A model generated the notes under the pieces. It had not been told where the DNA came from, did not search any database, and saw nothing but the letters and a program-made list of their open reading frames with translations. Below are positions 52,807-61,092 of a stretch of 64,000 nt of DNA, one piece after another. Origin of the DNA: Bacteroides sp. 51 (GTDB lineage: Bacteria > Bacteroidota > Bacteroidia > Bacteroidales > Bacteroidaceae); contig NZ_QVMI01000001.1 of NCBI RefSeq assembly GCF_010500965.1, positions 432,442 to 496,441 on the forward strand, given 5' to 3'. A program made the position numbers and the translations under genes. How positions within the stretch are numbered: the first letter of the stretch is position 1; each line of letters starts with the position of its first letter.

Positions 52807-54288
52807 TCATCTTTTCCTTGCACGCTTAACTTCATCAGCACGTTTGGCAGCCAACTCGGATTGATTGTGCGAAGCCTCGCTCACGCCTGCCTGGTGGGCT
52901 TGGGAAAGATATTTCTCTGCCTCATCCAAATTTCCCTGAAGCAGATATACCACACCCAGATTGTTCCACACCACCGGTATGTCGCGTACTTTATCCAACA
53001 AACGGTATGCCGTATTCAATTCGTTATTCTCTATCAGCAGAGCAGCAGCATTGTTCAATGCAACGGCATCATCTCCGTAATATTTGGGTATGGTTTCAGT
53101 AATGATGTGCATATATTCCGGGCTATCCTTACCATAACTCTCGGCCACGCGGTACAGCTCGGCTTGCGACAGATCCTCCGGATTACTCTCAGCCAGCGTC
53201 TTGGCCTCAATATTATCATAACTACGCACCGCATAATCAATCTGATATTCCACACGGCGAAGTTCGGGGAAGATATCGCGAAGCAGACGAGAGTAAACAC
53301 TCAGCCCTTTCAATCGACGTTCTTTCACATCAGGAGCATCATTGCTATCGATAATAGCCAGAATTTCGCTTCGTTGCGGAAGACTCTGGTTGCTCTCGAC
53401 ACGGGTTTTCAGACCCTCCCAGTCTTCGGCAACAGAACGCACGGTAAAGATTCTATCAGAAAGAGCATACCGGTTGCGCATATAATCCTTCAAAGCCACA
53501 GCACGTCCCTGCGCCAGACGCTCGTTATTTGTATATCCGCCTTCGGGAGAAGCATAACCTTCAATGAAAAGACCGGTTATCCGGGCATCACTGTTGCCCA
53601 TCACATCCAGCATCGCCTCATTTATCTTACCTAACTCGACCGGATTACGACGAAAATCTGTCTGAATATTCGTACGGTTCACCTGGAAGTCCAAAAAAGC
53701 ACTTCCCTGGCGGCTACGTGTTTTGGCCTTATCCTCCGGAGCCACAATAGCCAACAATGGTTTAACGGCATAAGGCTCGCGAGCACTCATGTCCACACGA
53801 TTGGCCAATGTATAGGTATATAGATGGAGTTCGCCCGCACAATCGTACGCTTCCTGTTTAAGAACCAGTCGTGCATCGTCCATCCACTCCTCATGAGGAA
53901 TACTGAACGCGTACTCCAACGTATCTCCGGCATACCGGCCTACGTTGATCTGTAAATAAGGCGTTTCGTACTCGGAAAGCCATTTCTCGCTACATATTGC
54001 AAACCAGCGCCGGTTCAGGTTTGCCCGCTCTTCACCGGTAAGCTGGATATAAGGAAACACAAATCTGTTCTGATTATCGTCCGTCAGCTCCGGTTCAAAA
54101 ATCATGAACGAACAAGAAGGAACGGCACGCGAATCAACCTGAAGGCGGAAACGAATATGAATGCTGTCGTTCTCTTCACGAAACTCTTTATGTTCAATAT
54201 GGAATGCACCGCGAAAATCCTGCGCCAACAAAGACAGACTGCAAAAAAGGAATAGCGATGATAATATAGATAAACGAAATATATTCAT
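52807..54288 (-). CDS. DUF3868 outer-membrane-associated protein with OmpA-like and TPR regions
   Basis: A 493-residue secreted protein (signal MNIFRLSILSSLFLFCSLSLLA). The N-terminal DUF3868 part (FRGAFHIEHKEFREENDSIHIRFRL) continues to about residue 180. The central LDFQVNRTNIQTDFRRNPVELGKINEAM plus GLFIEGYASPEGGYTNNERLAQGRA segment is OmpA-like and would bind peptidoglycan. The C-terminus (from about 420) has TPR repeats (VVWNNLGVVYLLQGNLDEAEKYLSQAHQAG). The family occurs in Bacteroidota fimbria loci. The gene lies between DUF3575 and the lipoprotein gene with gaps of 38 and 28 bases. Confidence 0.85.
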   Translation of the reverse strand: MNIFRLSILSSLFLFCSLSLLAQDFRGAFHIEHKEFREENDSIHIRFRLQVDSRAVPSCSFMIFEPELTDDNQNRFVFPYIQLTGEERANLNRRWFAICSEKWLSEYETPYLQINVGRYAGDTLEYAFSIPHEEWMDDARLVLKQEAYDCAGELHLYTYTLANRVDMSAREPYAVKPLLAIVAPEDKAKTRSRQGSAFLDFQVNRTNIQTDFRRNPVELGKINEAMLDVMGNSDARITGLFIEGYASPEGGYTNNERLAQGRAVALKDYMRNRYALSDRIFTVRSVAEDWEGLKTRVESNQSLPQRSEILAIIDSNDAPDVKERRLKGLSVYSRLLRDIFPELRRVEYQIDYAVRSYDNIEAKTLAESNPEDLSQAELYRVAESYGKDSPEYMHIITETIPKYYGDDAVALNNAAALLIENNELNTAYRLLDKVRDIPVVWNNLGVVYLLQGNLDEAEKYLSQAHQAGVSEASHNQSELAAKRADEVKRARKR

Positions 54289-54326
54289 GGTGATATTTAC
54301 TGTTTGACGATTTACGATTGAAGTTA

Positions 54327-54938
54327 CTACTTGATAACATAAATGAGCGAAACGCCCGCCTTAGTCACACCGAAATAATGTTTGTGATTCTTAGCCAGAT
54401 AATCGCCACAAGTTCTACACTCATATTTTTCGTAACGAAGGTAGGCATAGCCCACTCCGATTGTTGCTTCGATCGACCAACGTTTGGATAGCAACCAGTG
54501 GTAACCATAAGATCCGCCGACGCCAGCCAACCAGCCTTCATAACGGTGATCGCGCATTGGCCCACCAAAAGGAAGCCGCCCTACATTGTAATAGGCATAA
54601 TGAGCATGGGCTCCCAGAAAATGACCATAAAAAGGCTCGCAGAGCCAATAACGCAACTCCGGTTGCACAAGCAAATGCTTCAACTTCCGGTTCTCCGAGA
54701 AAGTCCACGGATTATAATTCACGGGGAAATCTAATGTCAGTTTACGATTAAGTTTCACCTCTACTCCCAGGTTGAAAGAGGTGGTAGCGTCGTATAGCAG
54801 ATTCGTTTTTATACCAAAGCGAGGAGTAGTAGGGACTTTACGACCCTCTGGGTCGTAAATGCTACCCGAAGACTGACTATATAAATAAGGTATAGAAAAC
54901 AACAAAATAAATAATATAAGTTTAAGCCTTTTTATCAT
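54327..54938 (-). CDS. DUF3575 outer membrane beta-barrel-like protein
   Basis: A 203-residue secreted protein (signal MIKRLKLILFILLFSIPYLYS). DUF3575 features: PRFGIKTNLLYDATTSFNLGVEVKLNRKLTLDFPVNYNPWTF, EPFYGHFLGAHAHYAYYNVGRLPFGG and WSIEATIGVGYAYLRYEKYECRTCG with two cysteines. The alternating pattern suggests an eight-stranded barrel. It is the first gene of the minus-strand module. Bacteroidota pair DUF3575 with DUF3868 proteins upstream of fimbrillin genes; the fimbrillin is missing here. Confidence 0.88.
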   Translation of the reverse strand: MIKRLKLILFILLFSIPYLYSQSSGSIYDPEGRKVPTTPRFGIKTNLLYDATTSFNLGVEVKLNRKLTLDFPVNYNPWTFSENRKLKHLLVQPELRYWLCEPFYGHFLGAHAHYAYYNVGRLPFGGPMRDHRYEGWLAGVGGSYGYHWLLSKRWSIEATIGVGYAYLRYEKYECRTCGDYLAKNHKHYFGVTKAGVSLIYVIK

Positions 54939-55277
54939 GACTAGCTGTTAATAGTGGATGTATAGAAACCAGTTTCTCTTATCGAACTCATGAGTTGTTT
55001 ATTTATCGGTCTATGAAGAGTATGTTTTAATTCTATCACTTTCGGAGTGATGGAAAAGAAAAGACAAACAGTGTAACTGCCTAGCATTCAGGAACTCCGA
55101 ATAACAGAGAGAGAAAGGGTTTTAAAACAGGCGGACACTTTTAAAACAAACATACAACGAGGTGTGCACTTTGCGGGCTAAAACGATGTTATACAATCAG
55201 TTATATATATATAACTGAGGATAGCCTGTTTCAAGAACGTGCCAGACATTGAAACACATGAACAACAGGAGGTTATC
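54939..55277. other. Divergent intergenic region upstream of the AraC gene
   Basis: About 340 bases between DUF3575 (minus) and the AraC gene (plus). It contains the palindrome AACTCATGAGTT (54985-54996), the first mirrored hairpin (55024-55052), two TTTTAAAACA words 19 bases apart (55120 and 55139), and a 22-base perfect AT palindrome TCAGTTATAT-type at 55197-55218 just before the ribosome site. No gene. Confidence 0.65.
55024..55052. repeat. Mirrored hairpin element, left copy
   Basis: GTTTTAATTCTATCACT-TTCGG-AGTGAT: stem ATCACT/AGTGAT with loop TTCGG. The matching element at 56240-56266 has the same left flank and stem but the reverse-complement loop CCGAA. The two bracket the AraC gene. 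Confidence 0.6.
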
Positions 55278-56144
55278 ATGGACACAAGAGAGAGAAATCG
55301 CTATCAAAGCGAACGCCAGAAAGGCAACAGTAGTCAACACAAAGAGACTGAGACGCAAGTAAAGATTACAAAAAATCAAAAAGGAGGAATATTCGAACAT
55401 GACCCTGAGGAACAGGAAATAGCGTTCCTTTGCAAGGGTAGAGTTAAGCTTTCATTCACTAAGGAAAAGGATGAAATAGTAGAAGAGGGAAAGATGATGC
55501 TACTCCCATTGGGCGAGCATCTGATTCTAGAAGCGCTGGAAGATACATATATGTGTATATGCAAGCTTAATCCGGAGGTTGCTATTTGCGAATCGCTCAG
55601 GATAGAAGTGTTATGCAAATCCATACCACGGGGAGAAAAGCCATTTAAACCGCTGGTTATGAAGGAGCCGATTATCCGGTTCCTCGACTCGCTTATTTTG
55701 TGTATCCAGGATAAGTTGATGTGCACTCATTTCTTTCAAATGAAAATGAGTGAGTTGATGTTCCTGCTCAGGGCATATTATCCTAAAGAGGAAATCGCAA
55801 CGTTTTTCTTCCCGCTATTGGGGGGTGATATGGTTTTTCGTAGTTATGTTTATAAAAATGCTACAGCAATCAGTTCCGTAAAAGAACTGGCAGCAAAAGC
55901 CAATATGAGTGAGAGGGGGTTTTTAAAAAGGTTTAAACGAGTCATGGATTGCACGCCGGCTGACTTTATCAATGCACAAAAAACAAAGCAAATACAAAAG
56001 GAGTTGCTATATACGCATTTGCCGATCAAAGAGATTAGCGATAAATACGGCTTCTCTAGTGTTCAAGCTTTTACAACGTTTTGCAAGAATAAGCTTAAAA
56101 AAACACCGGCCAGAATCCGCAAAGAGAATTGTTTTTCCGAATAA
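55278..56144 (+). CDS. AraC-family transcriptional regulator
   Basis: A 288-residue regulator. The ATG at 55278 was chosen because AGGAGG lies 6 bases before it, a rare strong ribosome site for this phylum; an ATG at 55239 has none. The N-terminal half carries a cupin-like segment (FEHDPEEQEIAFLCKGRVKLSF to LPLGEHLILEAL). The C-terminal AraC domain has two helix-turn-helices: VKELAAKANMSERGFLKRFKRV (about 207-228) and IKEISDKYGFSSVQAFTTFCKNKLKKTPA (about 256-284). The neighbouring fimbria-type module and recombinase are natural targets. The gene is bracketed by mirrored hairpins. Confidence 0.88.
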   Translation: MDTRERNRYQSERQKGNSSQHKETETQVKITKNQKGGIFEHDPEEQEIAFLCKGRVKLSFTKEKDEIVEEGKMMLLPLGEHLILEALEDTYMCICKLNPEVAICESLRIEVLCKSIPRGEKPFKPLVMKEPIIRFLDSLILCIQDKLMCTHFFQMKMSELMFLLRAYYPKEEIATFFFPLLGGDMVFRSYVYKNATAISSVKELAAKANMSERGFLKRFKRVMDCTPADFINAQKTKQIQKELLYTHLPIKEISDKYGFSSVQAFTTFCKNKLKKTPARIRKENCFSE

Positions 56145-56212
56145 AAACGAAAAGTACGTTGTTAAACTAAAAAAGTGCGTTAATAAGTAATTCATAGGAA
56201 GAGATGATGGGT

Positions 56213-56220
56213 TATCTTTG
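56213..56220 (+). promoter_or_regulatory. Orphan promoter -7 box reading toward the recombinase 3' end
   Basis: A perfect TATCTTTG on the plus strand, after the AraC gene, with no plus-strand gene for 3.8 kb. It would drive RNA through the right mirrored hairpin and antisense to the recombinase gene. Confidence 0.5.
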
Positions 56221-56239
56221 CAAATGCATCAGGGAGATT

Positions 56240-56266
56240 GTTTTAATTCCATCACTCCGAAAGTGA
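56240..56266. repeat. Mirrored hairpin element, right copy
   Basis: GTTTTAATTCCATCACT-CCGAA-AGTGA: same flank and stem as 55024-55052, loop inverted. It lies between the AraC stop and the recombinase 3' end, 64 bases before the latter. Confidence 0.6.
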
Positions 56267-56329
56267 CAGAGGGAAGAAAAGCGATCTTAAACTACAAATA
56301 TAGACATTTTTCACAAGAAAGAGGACTGT

Positions 56330-57664
56330 TTAGGCGACTTTCTTTTTTATCACACTTGAAATCTTATCGCTAAGCAGATCCATACGCGAATCCTCAAAGG
56401 AATCCAGGTATGTAATTGTTGTCTTTACATTGGTATGACCAAGAGCTTCACTAATCATCGGAATGCTTACCATCTCATATTTAGCAATAGTGGCCCAGGA
56501 GTGGCGGGAGACGTGGGTAGTCACCTTCTTTTTCAGTTCGGCCATACAGCCAAGCGCGTGCAACCGATTGTTCTGAACACGCAACCCCGACTCATATTGG
56601 AGACGTTCGCTACCCCGGCGAGGGTCGACAATTGGAAATACATAAGGAGATCCGGTATCTTTTTCCATAAAGTAATCCAAAATACGTTGCATGGATCCGG
56701 TGATTTTAACCTGTAGCTGTTGTCTGCTTTTCTTACGGGTATATATGATCTTATTTTCCCGGATCTCATTCTTACGCAGATAGGCCAGATCGACATAAGA
56801 CATACCGCGCGCATGAAAACAAAACATAAAATACATCAGCGCCTCATGCAGATGAACAGTGTATCCATATCTTCTCTCAAGCGAAAGCCTGGAATTAAGG
56901 GATACGGGTGAAGCCCCCATTTCGTCAATAGACTTCTTGTAGTTCTCCAGACGATTGGTCAAAACCAGCTCCAGATCGGCAAGTTTATTCATTTCTTCCT
57001 TGCTCAGCGCACGCTTCACGGTAGGAGAAACACCAGTGTATACCTTCTCAAAAGGTTTATCTCCACGGCTGGAAATAATTCCATCCCGAATAGAACGGTT
57101 ATAAATGGCGCGTATATTGCGCATATAAAAAGAAACCGTATTCAGGAAAAGTCCCCGGGCAATCAGACTCTCCTGATAGGCATTCAGCAAACTTGCAGAG
57201 ATATCTCCTATACACAGGGGCTTACCTCCATTAAAGCTAATCAGGCTCTTGGTGGCCGAACGATAAGCGCGTGCCGTACGCTGACGGCCTTCCGCAGAAA
57301 GCTGGTTACTCACATGCTCGGTATAGGACAGCAGGTCATCGTTTTCAGGAGATCCTTTGAAAGCGCACAGCACATCGTCTACCGTATATTCTGCTCTCGT
57401 TTCGAATAACGAAACGATCATCCGCAACCTCGAAAGGTCTTCCCGCATGCAAGCATCAATGTGACTTAAATGAGCCGAACGGGGAGTTCCCGTTGAAGGT
57501 AGAACAACTTTACCTAAGGCTGCATTCCATTCGGTAGGGAAAACCGAGTATGTTGTAGACAGGTTTTTGTATTGCCGCTTACAGATTATACGGATAAATA
57601 GTTTTCCCTCAACATCCATCCCTTTTGAGGAGGGACGGAAATGAAATTTAAAAGTAAATGACAT
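56330..57664 (-). CDS. Tyrosine-type site-specific recombinase (integrase)
   Basis: A 444-residue tyrosine recombinase. An N-terminal arm-binding/SAM-like region (MSFTFKFHFRPSSKGMDVEGKLFIRI) and a core-binding region (LLSYTEHVSNQLSAEGRQRTARAYR) precede the catalytic domain. Catalytic residues: Arg in HARGMSYVDLAYL (about 279), Lys in YTRKKSRQQL, HVSRHSWAT (His/Arg, about 390-398), His in LGHTNVKTT and the nucleophile Tyr in TITYLDSF (about 424). Such integrases accompany Bacteroidales fimbria and capsule loci, where they invert promoters, and also mobile elements. No element ends or cargo were found, so promoter inversion is the likelier job. Confidence 0.92.
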   Translation of the reverse strand: MSFTFKFHFRPSSKGMDVEGKLFIRIICKRQYKNLSTTYSVFPTEWNAALGKVVLPSTGTPRSAHLSHIDACMREDLSRLRMIVSLFETRAEYTVDDVLCAFKGSPENDDLLSYTEHVSNQLSAEGRQRTARAYRSATKSLISFNGGKPLCIGDISASLLNAYQESLIARGLFLNTVSFYMRNIRAIYNRSIRDGIISSRGDKPFEKVYTGVSPTVKRALSKEEMNKLADLELVLTNRLENYKKSIDEMGASPVSLNSRLSLERRYGYTVHLHEALMYFMFCFHARGMSYVDLAYLRKNEIRENKIIYTRKKSRQQLQVKITGSMQRILDYFMEKDTGSPYVFPIVDPRRGSERLQYESGLRVQNNRLHALGCMAELKKKVTTHVSRHSWATIAKYEMVSIPMISEALGHTNVKTTITYLDSFEDSRMDLLSDKISSVIKKKVA

Positions 57665-57723
57665 AGTTTTAAAGTTTAAATTATTACTAAAAAATTACGC
57701 CATTTGAGCACAAGCAGGTTTAT

Positions 57724-59868
57724 TTAGTCTACTAACGCAAAGTCCAATTGTTTCTTTTCCAGATTCGCCCGGGCTACCTTTATCGTGATCGCATCCCCCA
57801 GGCTATACGTACGGTTCTTACGTCGCCCACGGAGACAATAGTTCTTTTCATCAAACTCATAATAATCGTCGTCAAGGTCGCGGACCGGAATCATTCCTTC
57901 ACATTTGTTTTCGTTAAGTTCGACATACAGTCCCCACTCTGTTACGCCGGAAATGACGCCATCATATGTCTGCCCTATTTTATCCATCATAAACTCTACT
58001 TGTTTATATTTCACGGAAGCCCGTTCGGCATTAGCAGCAATTTGTTCCATTTCCGAGCTGTGCTCGCATAACGCTTCGTATTTTGTTTCGGATACACTAC
58101 GTCCGCCTTCAAGGTATTTAGACACAAGACGGTGCACCATCATATCGGGGAAACGACGAATGGGCGAAGTGAAATGTGTATAATACTCAAAAGCCAGGCC
58201 ATAGTGACCGATATTAAATGTTGAATAGCGGGCTTTTTGCATCGCACGGATAGATACAGTCTCTATCAGGTTTTCTTCTTTCTTTCCCTGAATATCATCC
58301 AACAGGTGGTTAATGGATTTGGAGACATCTGTCTTCGTGCCGCTTGTACGTATCTTATATCCGAACCGGGCGATGAACTGCGCCAGATTATCCAGCTTTT
58401 CCGGATCGGGCAGGTCGTGGATACGGTAAGGAAGAACCTTGGCTTTTTTGTTCTTAGGCACTTTACCTATCTTCTCGGCCACGGTTCTATTGGCCAGCAA
58501 CATAAACTCTTCGATCAGTTTATTGGCATCTTTAGATACTTTGAAGAATACTCCCAGTGGTTTACCATTCTCATCAATATCGAACTTCACTTCATAGCGA
58601 TCGAAGTTGATGGCTCCACTGTTAAAGCGCTTCTCGCGCAGCGCTTTGGCGATTTTATCGAGTGCCAGAATTTCTTCGTTGTAATCGCCCTTACCGGTTT
58701 CAATCACATCCTGCGCTTCTTCGTATGTAAAACGCCTGTCGGATTTGATTACGGTATGTACTACGCGGGATTTCTTCACTTCGCCTTTTTCTGTAATATC
58801 GAATATGACGGAATAGGTGAGCTTTTCTTCATCGGGGCGTAGCGAGCAGATAAAGTTCGACAATCTTTCGGGGAGCATGGGGATGGTGCGGTCTACCAGA
58901 TACACTGATGTAGCACGCTTTTCGGCTTCACGGTCAATGATACCACCTTCTTTTACGTAATGGGTAACATCGGCTATATGTACGCCAACTTCCCAAAGGC
59001 CGTCTTTGAGTGGACGGATGGAAAGTGCATCGTCGAAGTCTTTCGCGTCTTTAGGGTCTATCGTAAAGGTGGTTACTTTACGGAAATCTTCGCGGTTGGC
59101 AATATCTTCCTGGGATATTTCGGCCGGAATCTTTTCGGCGGCAGTTTCTACGGCTTTAGGGTATACGTAGGGTAGACCGAATTCGGCGAGGATGGCGTGC
59201 ATTTCGGTGGTGTTATCGCCTGCTTTGCCAAGTATATCAATGACTTGCCCGATAGGATTCTTTGCTTTGTCGGGCCATTCAACGACTTTCACGATGGCTT
59301 TATCGCCGGTTTTGCCGCCTTTAAGTTTTTCTTTAGGAATGAATATATCGTTGGCCAGCGTACGGTTTTCGGTTACCAGGAAGGCGTAGCCTTTGGTTAC
59401 TTCGAGTGTTCCGACGAATGTATCATTGGCGCGTTCAATGATCTCGATTACTTCTCCTTCCGCATCGCGACTTTTACGTTTAGCATAGAAGGCAATGCGA
59501 ACTTTATCGTTATTCATGGCATGGGCCGAATTGCGTTCGGCAATAAAGATAGATTCACCTCCGTCTTCGGGGGTAAATGAGTTCTTGCCGTTGCTCTTGC
59601 GGTGGAAGGTGCCGACCAACTCCTTGCCACGTCTATTCAAACGATATTTACCCTTATCAACTTCTACGATGTAATCGTCGAGTTGCAATTCGGACAGAAT
59701 ATCTATACAAAGCATTTTCAACGGATGGGTCGTAAGCCGTAGTTCTGAGAAGATATATTTCAGGGTGAGGATTTCGTCGGGTTTGGCCTGGAAGAAGTCT
59801 ACTAACTTCTCGGCCAGTTGCTTCTTTGTCATTCGCTTGCCAGCCTTCTTTTCTTTCTTTTTTGCCAT
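57724..59868 (-). CDS. rnr: Ribonuclease R
   Basis: A 714-residue RNB-family 3'-5' exoribonuclease. It shows an N-terminal winged-helix region, cold-shock domains (GTFHRKSNGKNSFTPEDGGESIFIAERNSAHAMNNDKV), the catalytic RNB domain with the acidic motif TIDPKDAKDFDDALSIRPL (about 268-286) and HIADVTHYV, and an S1 domain (YDGVISGVTEWGLYVELNENKCEGMIPV) at the C-terminus. It degrades structured RNA and takes part in rRNA and mRNA quality control. The gene has its own promoter region (59869-60081) shared with the divergent SDR gene and ends 60 bases from the recombinase start. Confidence 0.95.
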   Translation of the reverse strand: MAKKKEKKAGKRMTKKQLAEKLVDFFQAKPDEILTLKYIFSELRLTTHPLKMLCIDILSELQLDDYIVEVDKGKYRLNRRGKELVGTFHRKSNGKNSFTPEDGGESIFIAERNSAHAMNNDKVRIAFYAKRKSRDAEGEVIEIIERANDTFVGTLEVTKGYAFLVTENRTLANDIFIPKEKLKGGKTGDKAIVKVVEWPDKAKNPIGQVIDILGKAGDNTTEMHAILAEFGLPYVYPKAVETAAEKIPAEISQEDIANREDFRKVTTFTIDPKDAKDFDDALSIRPLKDGLWEVGVHIADVTHYVKEGGIIDREAEKRATSVYLVDRTIPMLPERLSNFICSLRPDEEKLTYSVIFDITEKGEVKKSRVVHTVIKSDRRFTYEEAQDVIETGKGDYNEEILALDKIAKALREKRFNSGAINFDRYEVKFDIDENGKPLGVFFKVSKDANKLIEEFMLLANRTVAEKIGKVPKNKKAKVLPYRIHDLPDPEKLDNLAQFIARFGYKIRTSGTKTDVSKSINHLLDDIQGKKEENLIETVSIRAMQKARYSTFNIGHYGLAFEYYTHFTSPIRRFPDMMVHRLVSKYLEGGRSVSETKYEALCEHSSEMEQIAANAERASVKYKQVEFMMDKIGQTYDGVISGVTEWGLYVELNENKCEGMIPVRDLDDDYYEFDEKNYCLRGRRKNRTYSLGDAITIKVARANLEKKQLDFALVD

Positions 59869-60032
59869 AACTATGTTTCTTTTAGAATTATTCAGTTCAG
59901 GAGTAGTTCTTCCTCTCCTTATATATCTACAAAGAAAGTGAATAATTGTTTATTGAAATAATAATTTATAGTAAATATTAGTCCCTTTTTTTAAAAGAAG
60001 AAGAAAAGACAAGCAGAAATCAATATATCTGT

Positions 60033-60053
60033 TATCTTTGCAAAATATCTTTG
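60033..60053 (+). promoter_or_regulatory. Tandem -7 boxes for the SDR-PAP2 operon
   Basis: Two perfect TATCTTTG boxes, 60033-60040 and 60046-60053, 13 bases apart, 29 bases before the ATG at 60082. Neither has a clear TTTG at the best -33 distance. They may give two transcription starts. Confidence 0.55.
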
Positions 60054-60081
60054 GGAGGCAGCATAACTATATTAAGGATAG

Positions 60082-61092
60082 ATGGCAACGAGCATACTAA
60101 TAACCGGAGCAAGTGGGTTTATTGGCAGTTTTATCGTTCAGGAAGCGTTGAAACGCAAATTCAGTGTCTGGGCCGGAATGCGATCCGGCAGCAGCAAGAA
60201 GTATTTGCGCGAACGAAAAATACACTTCCTTGAGTTAGACTTTGCCCACCCCAATGAACTACGCGCCCAACTATCGGGATATAAAGGCACATACAACAAA
60301 TTCGATTACATCATTCACTGTGCCGGAATCACCAAAGCAAAGAACAAGAAAAGCTTCGACCGGGTAAATTATCTGCAAACGAAGTACTTCATCGACACGC
60401 TGATCGACCTGAATATGGTTCCCAAACAATTTATCTACATCAGTTCGTTAAGTGTATTTGGCCCGGTGCACGAGAAAGACTATGCTATGATCAAGGAAAC
60501 GGATATGCCTGCTCCTAACACCAATTATGGCATGAGCAAATTAAAAGCCGAACTGTACATTCAAGGTCTTCCCGGTTTTCCTTATGTTATCTATCGCCCC
60601 ACGGGAGTGTACGGTCCACGCGACACGGATTATTACCTGTTGGCGCGCTCAATCAAAAAACATATCGACTTTTCGGCCGGCTTCAAGCGCCAGGACCTGA
60701 CGTTCATTTACGTAAAAGATATGGTGAATGCCATATTCCTGGGACTGGATAAGAACATCACCCGCCGCACTTATTTCTTATCAGATGGAAATACCTACCA
60801 AAGCCGCACGTTCTCCAATCTGATACGGAAAGAATTAGGAAATCCGTTTGTATTTCATATAAAATGTCCGTTATTCATTTTAAAAACCATATCTTTGCTG
60901 GCTCAATTTGTATCAAACCGCTTGGGAATGACAAGTACCCTCAATGGTGACAAATACAAAATTATGAAACAAAGAAATTGGCGTTGCGACATTTCTCCTG
61001 CCACAGAAGAGCTGGGCTTTACACCTAAATATAGCCTGGAGGAAGGAGTGAAAGAGACAATTGCCTGGTACAAAAGTGAAGGATGGCTCTAG
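60082..61092 (+). CDS. NAD(P)-dependent epimerase/dehydratase (extended SDR)
   Basis: A 336-residue extended short-chain dehydrogenase. The cofactor motif is ITGASGFIGSFI (about residues 7-18); YIISSLSVFG-type Ser motif (FIYISSLSVFGP) and YGMSKLKAE (active-site Tyr and Lys, about 152-160) follow, then YRPTGVYGPRD. The C-terminal half (FKIKCPLFILKTISLLAQFV) is hydrophobic, suggesting a membrane-facing substrate. It overlaps the downstream PAP2-type gene by 10 bases. A sugar epimerase is possible, but the pairing makes a lipid reductase (for example of the sphingolipid pathway) a serious alternative. Confidence 0.85.
   Translation: MATSILITGASGFIGSFIVQEALKRKFSVWAGMRSGSSKKYLRERKIHFLELDFAHPNELRAQLSGYKGTYNKFDYIIHCAGITKAKNKKSFDRVNYLQTKYFIDTLIDLNMVPKQFIYISSLSVFGPVHEKDYAMIKETDMPAPNTNYGMSKLKAELYIQGLPGFPYVIYRPTGVYGPRDTDYYLLARSIKKHIDFSAGFKRQDLTFIYVKDMVNAIFLGLDKNITRRTYFLSDGNTYQSRTFSNLIRKELGNPFVFHIKCPLFILKTISLLAQFVSNRLGMTSTLNGDKYKIMKQRNWRCDISPATEELGFTPKYSLEEGVKETIAWYKSEGWL

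Noticed and set aside
54939-57664. An integrated mobile element ending at the mirrored hairpins
   Set aside because: The hairpins are not exact direct repeats, no tRNA or gene disruption is visible, and there are no mobilisation genes; promoter or segment inversion is more economical.
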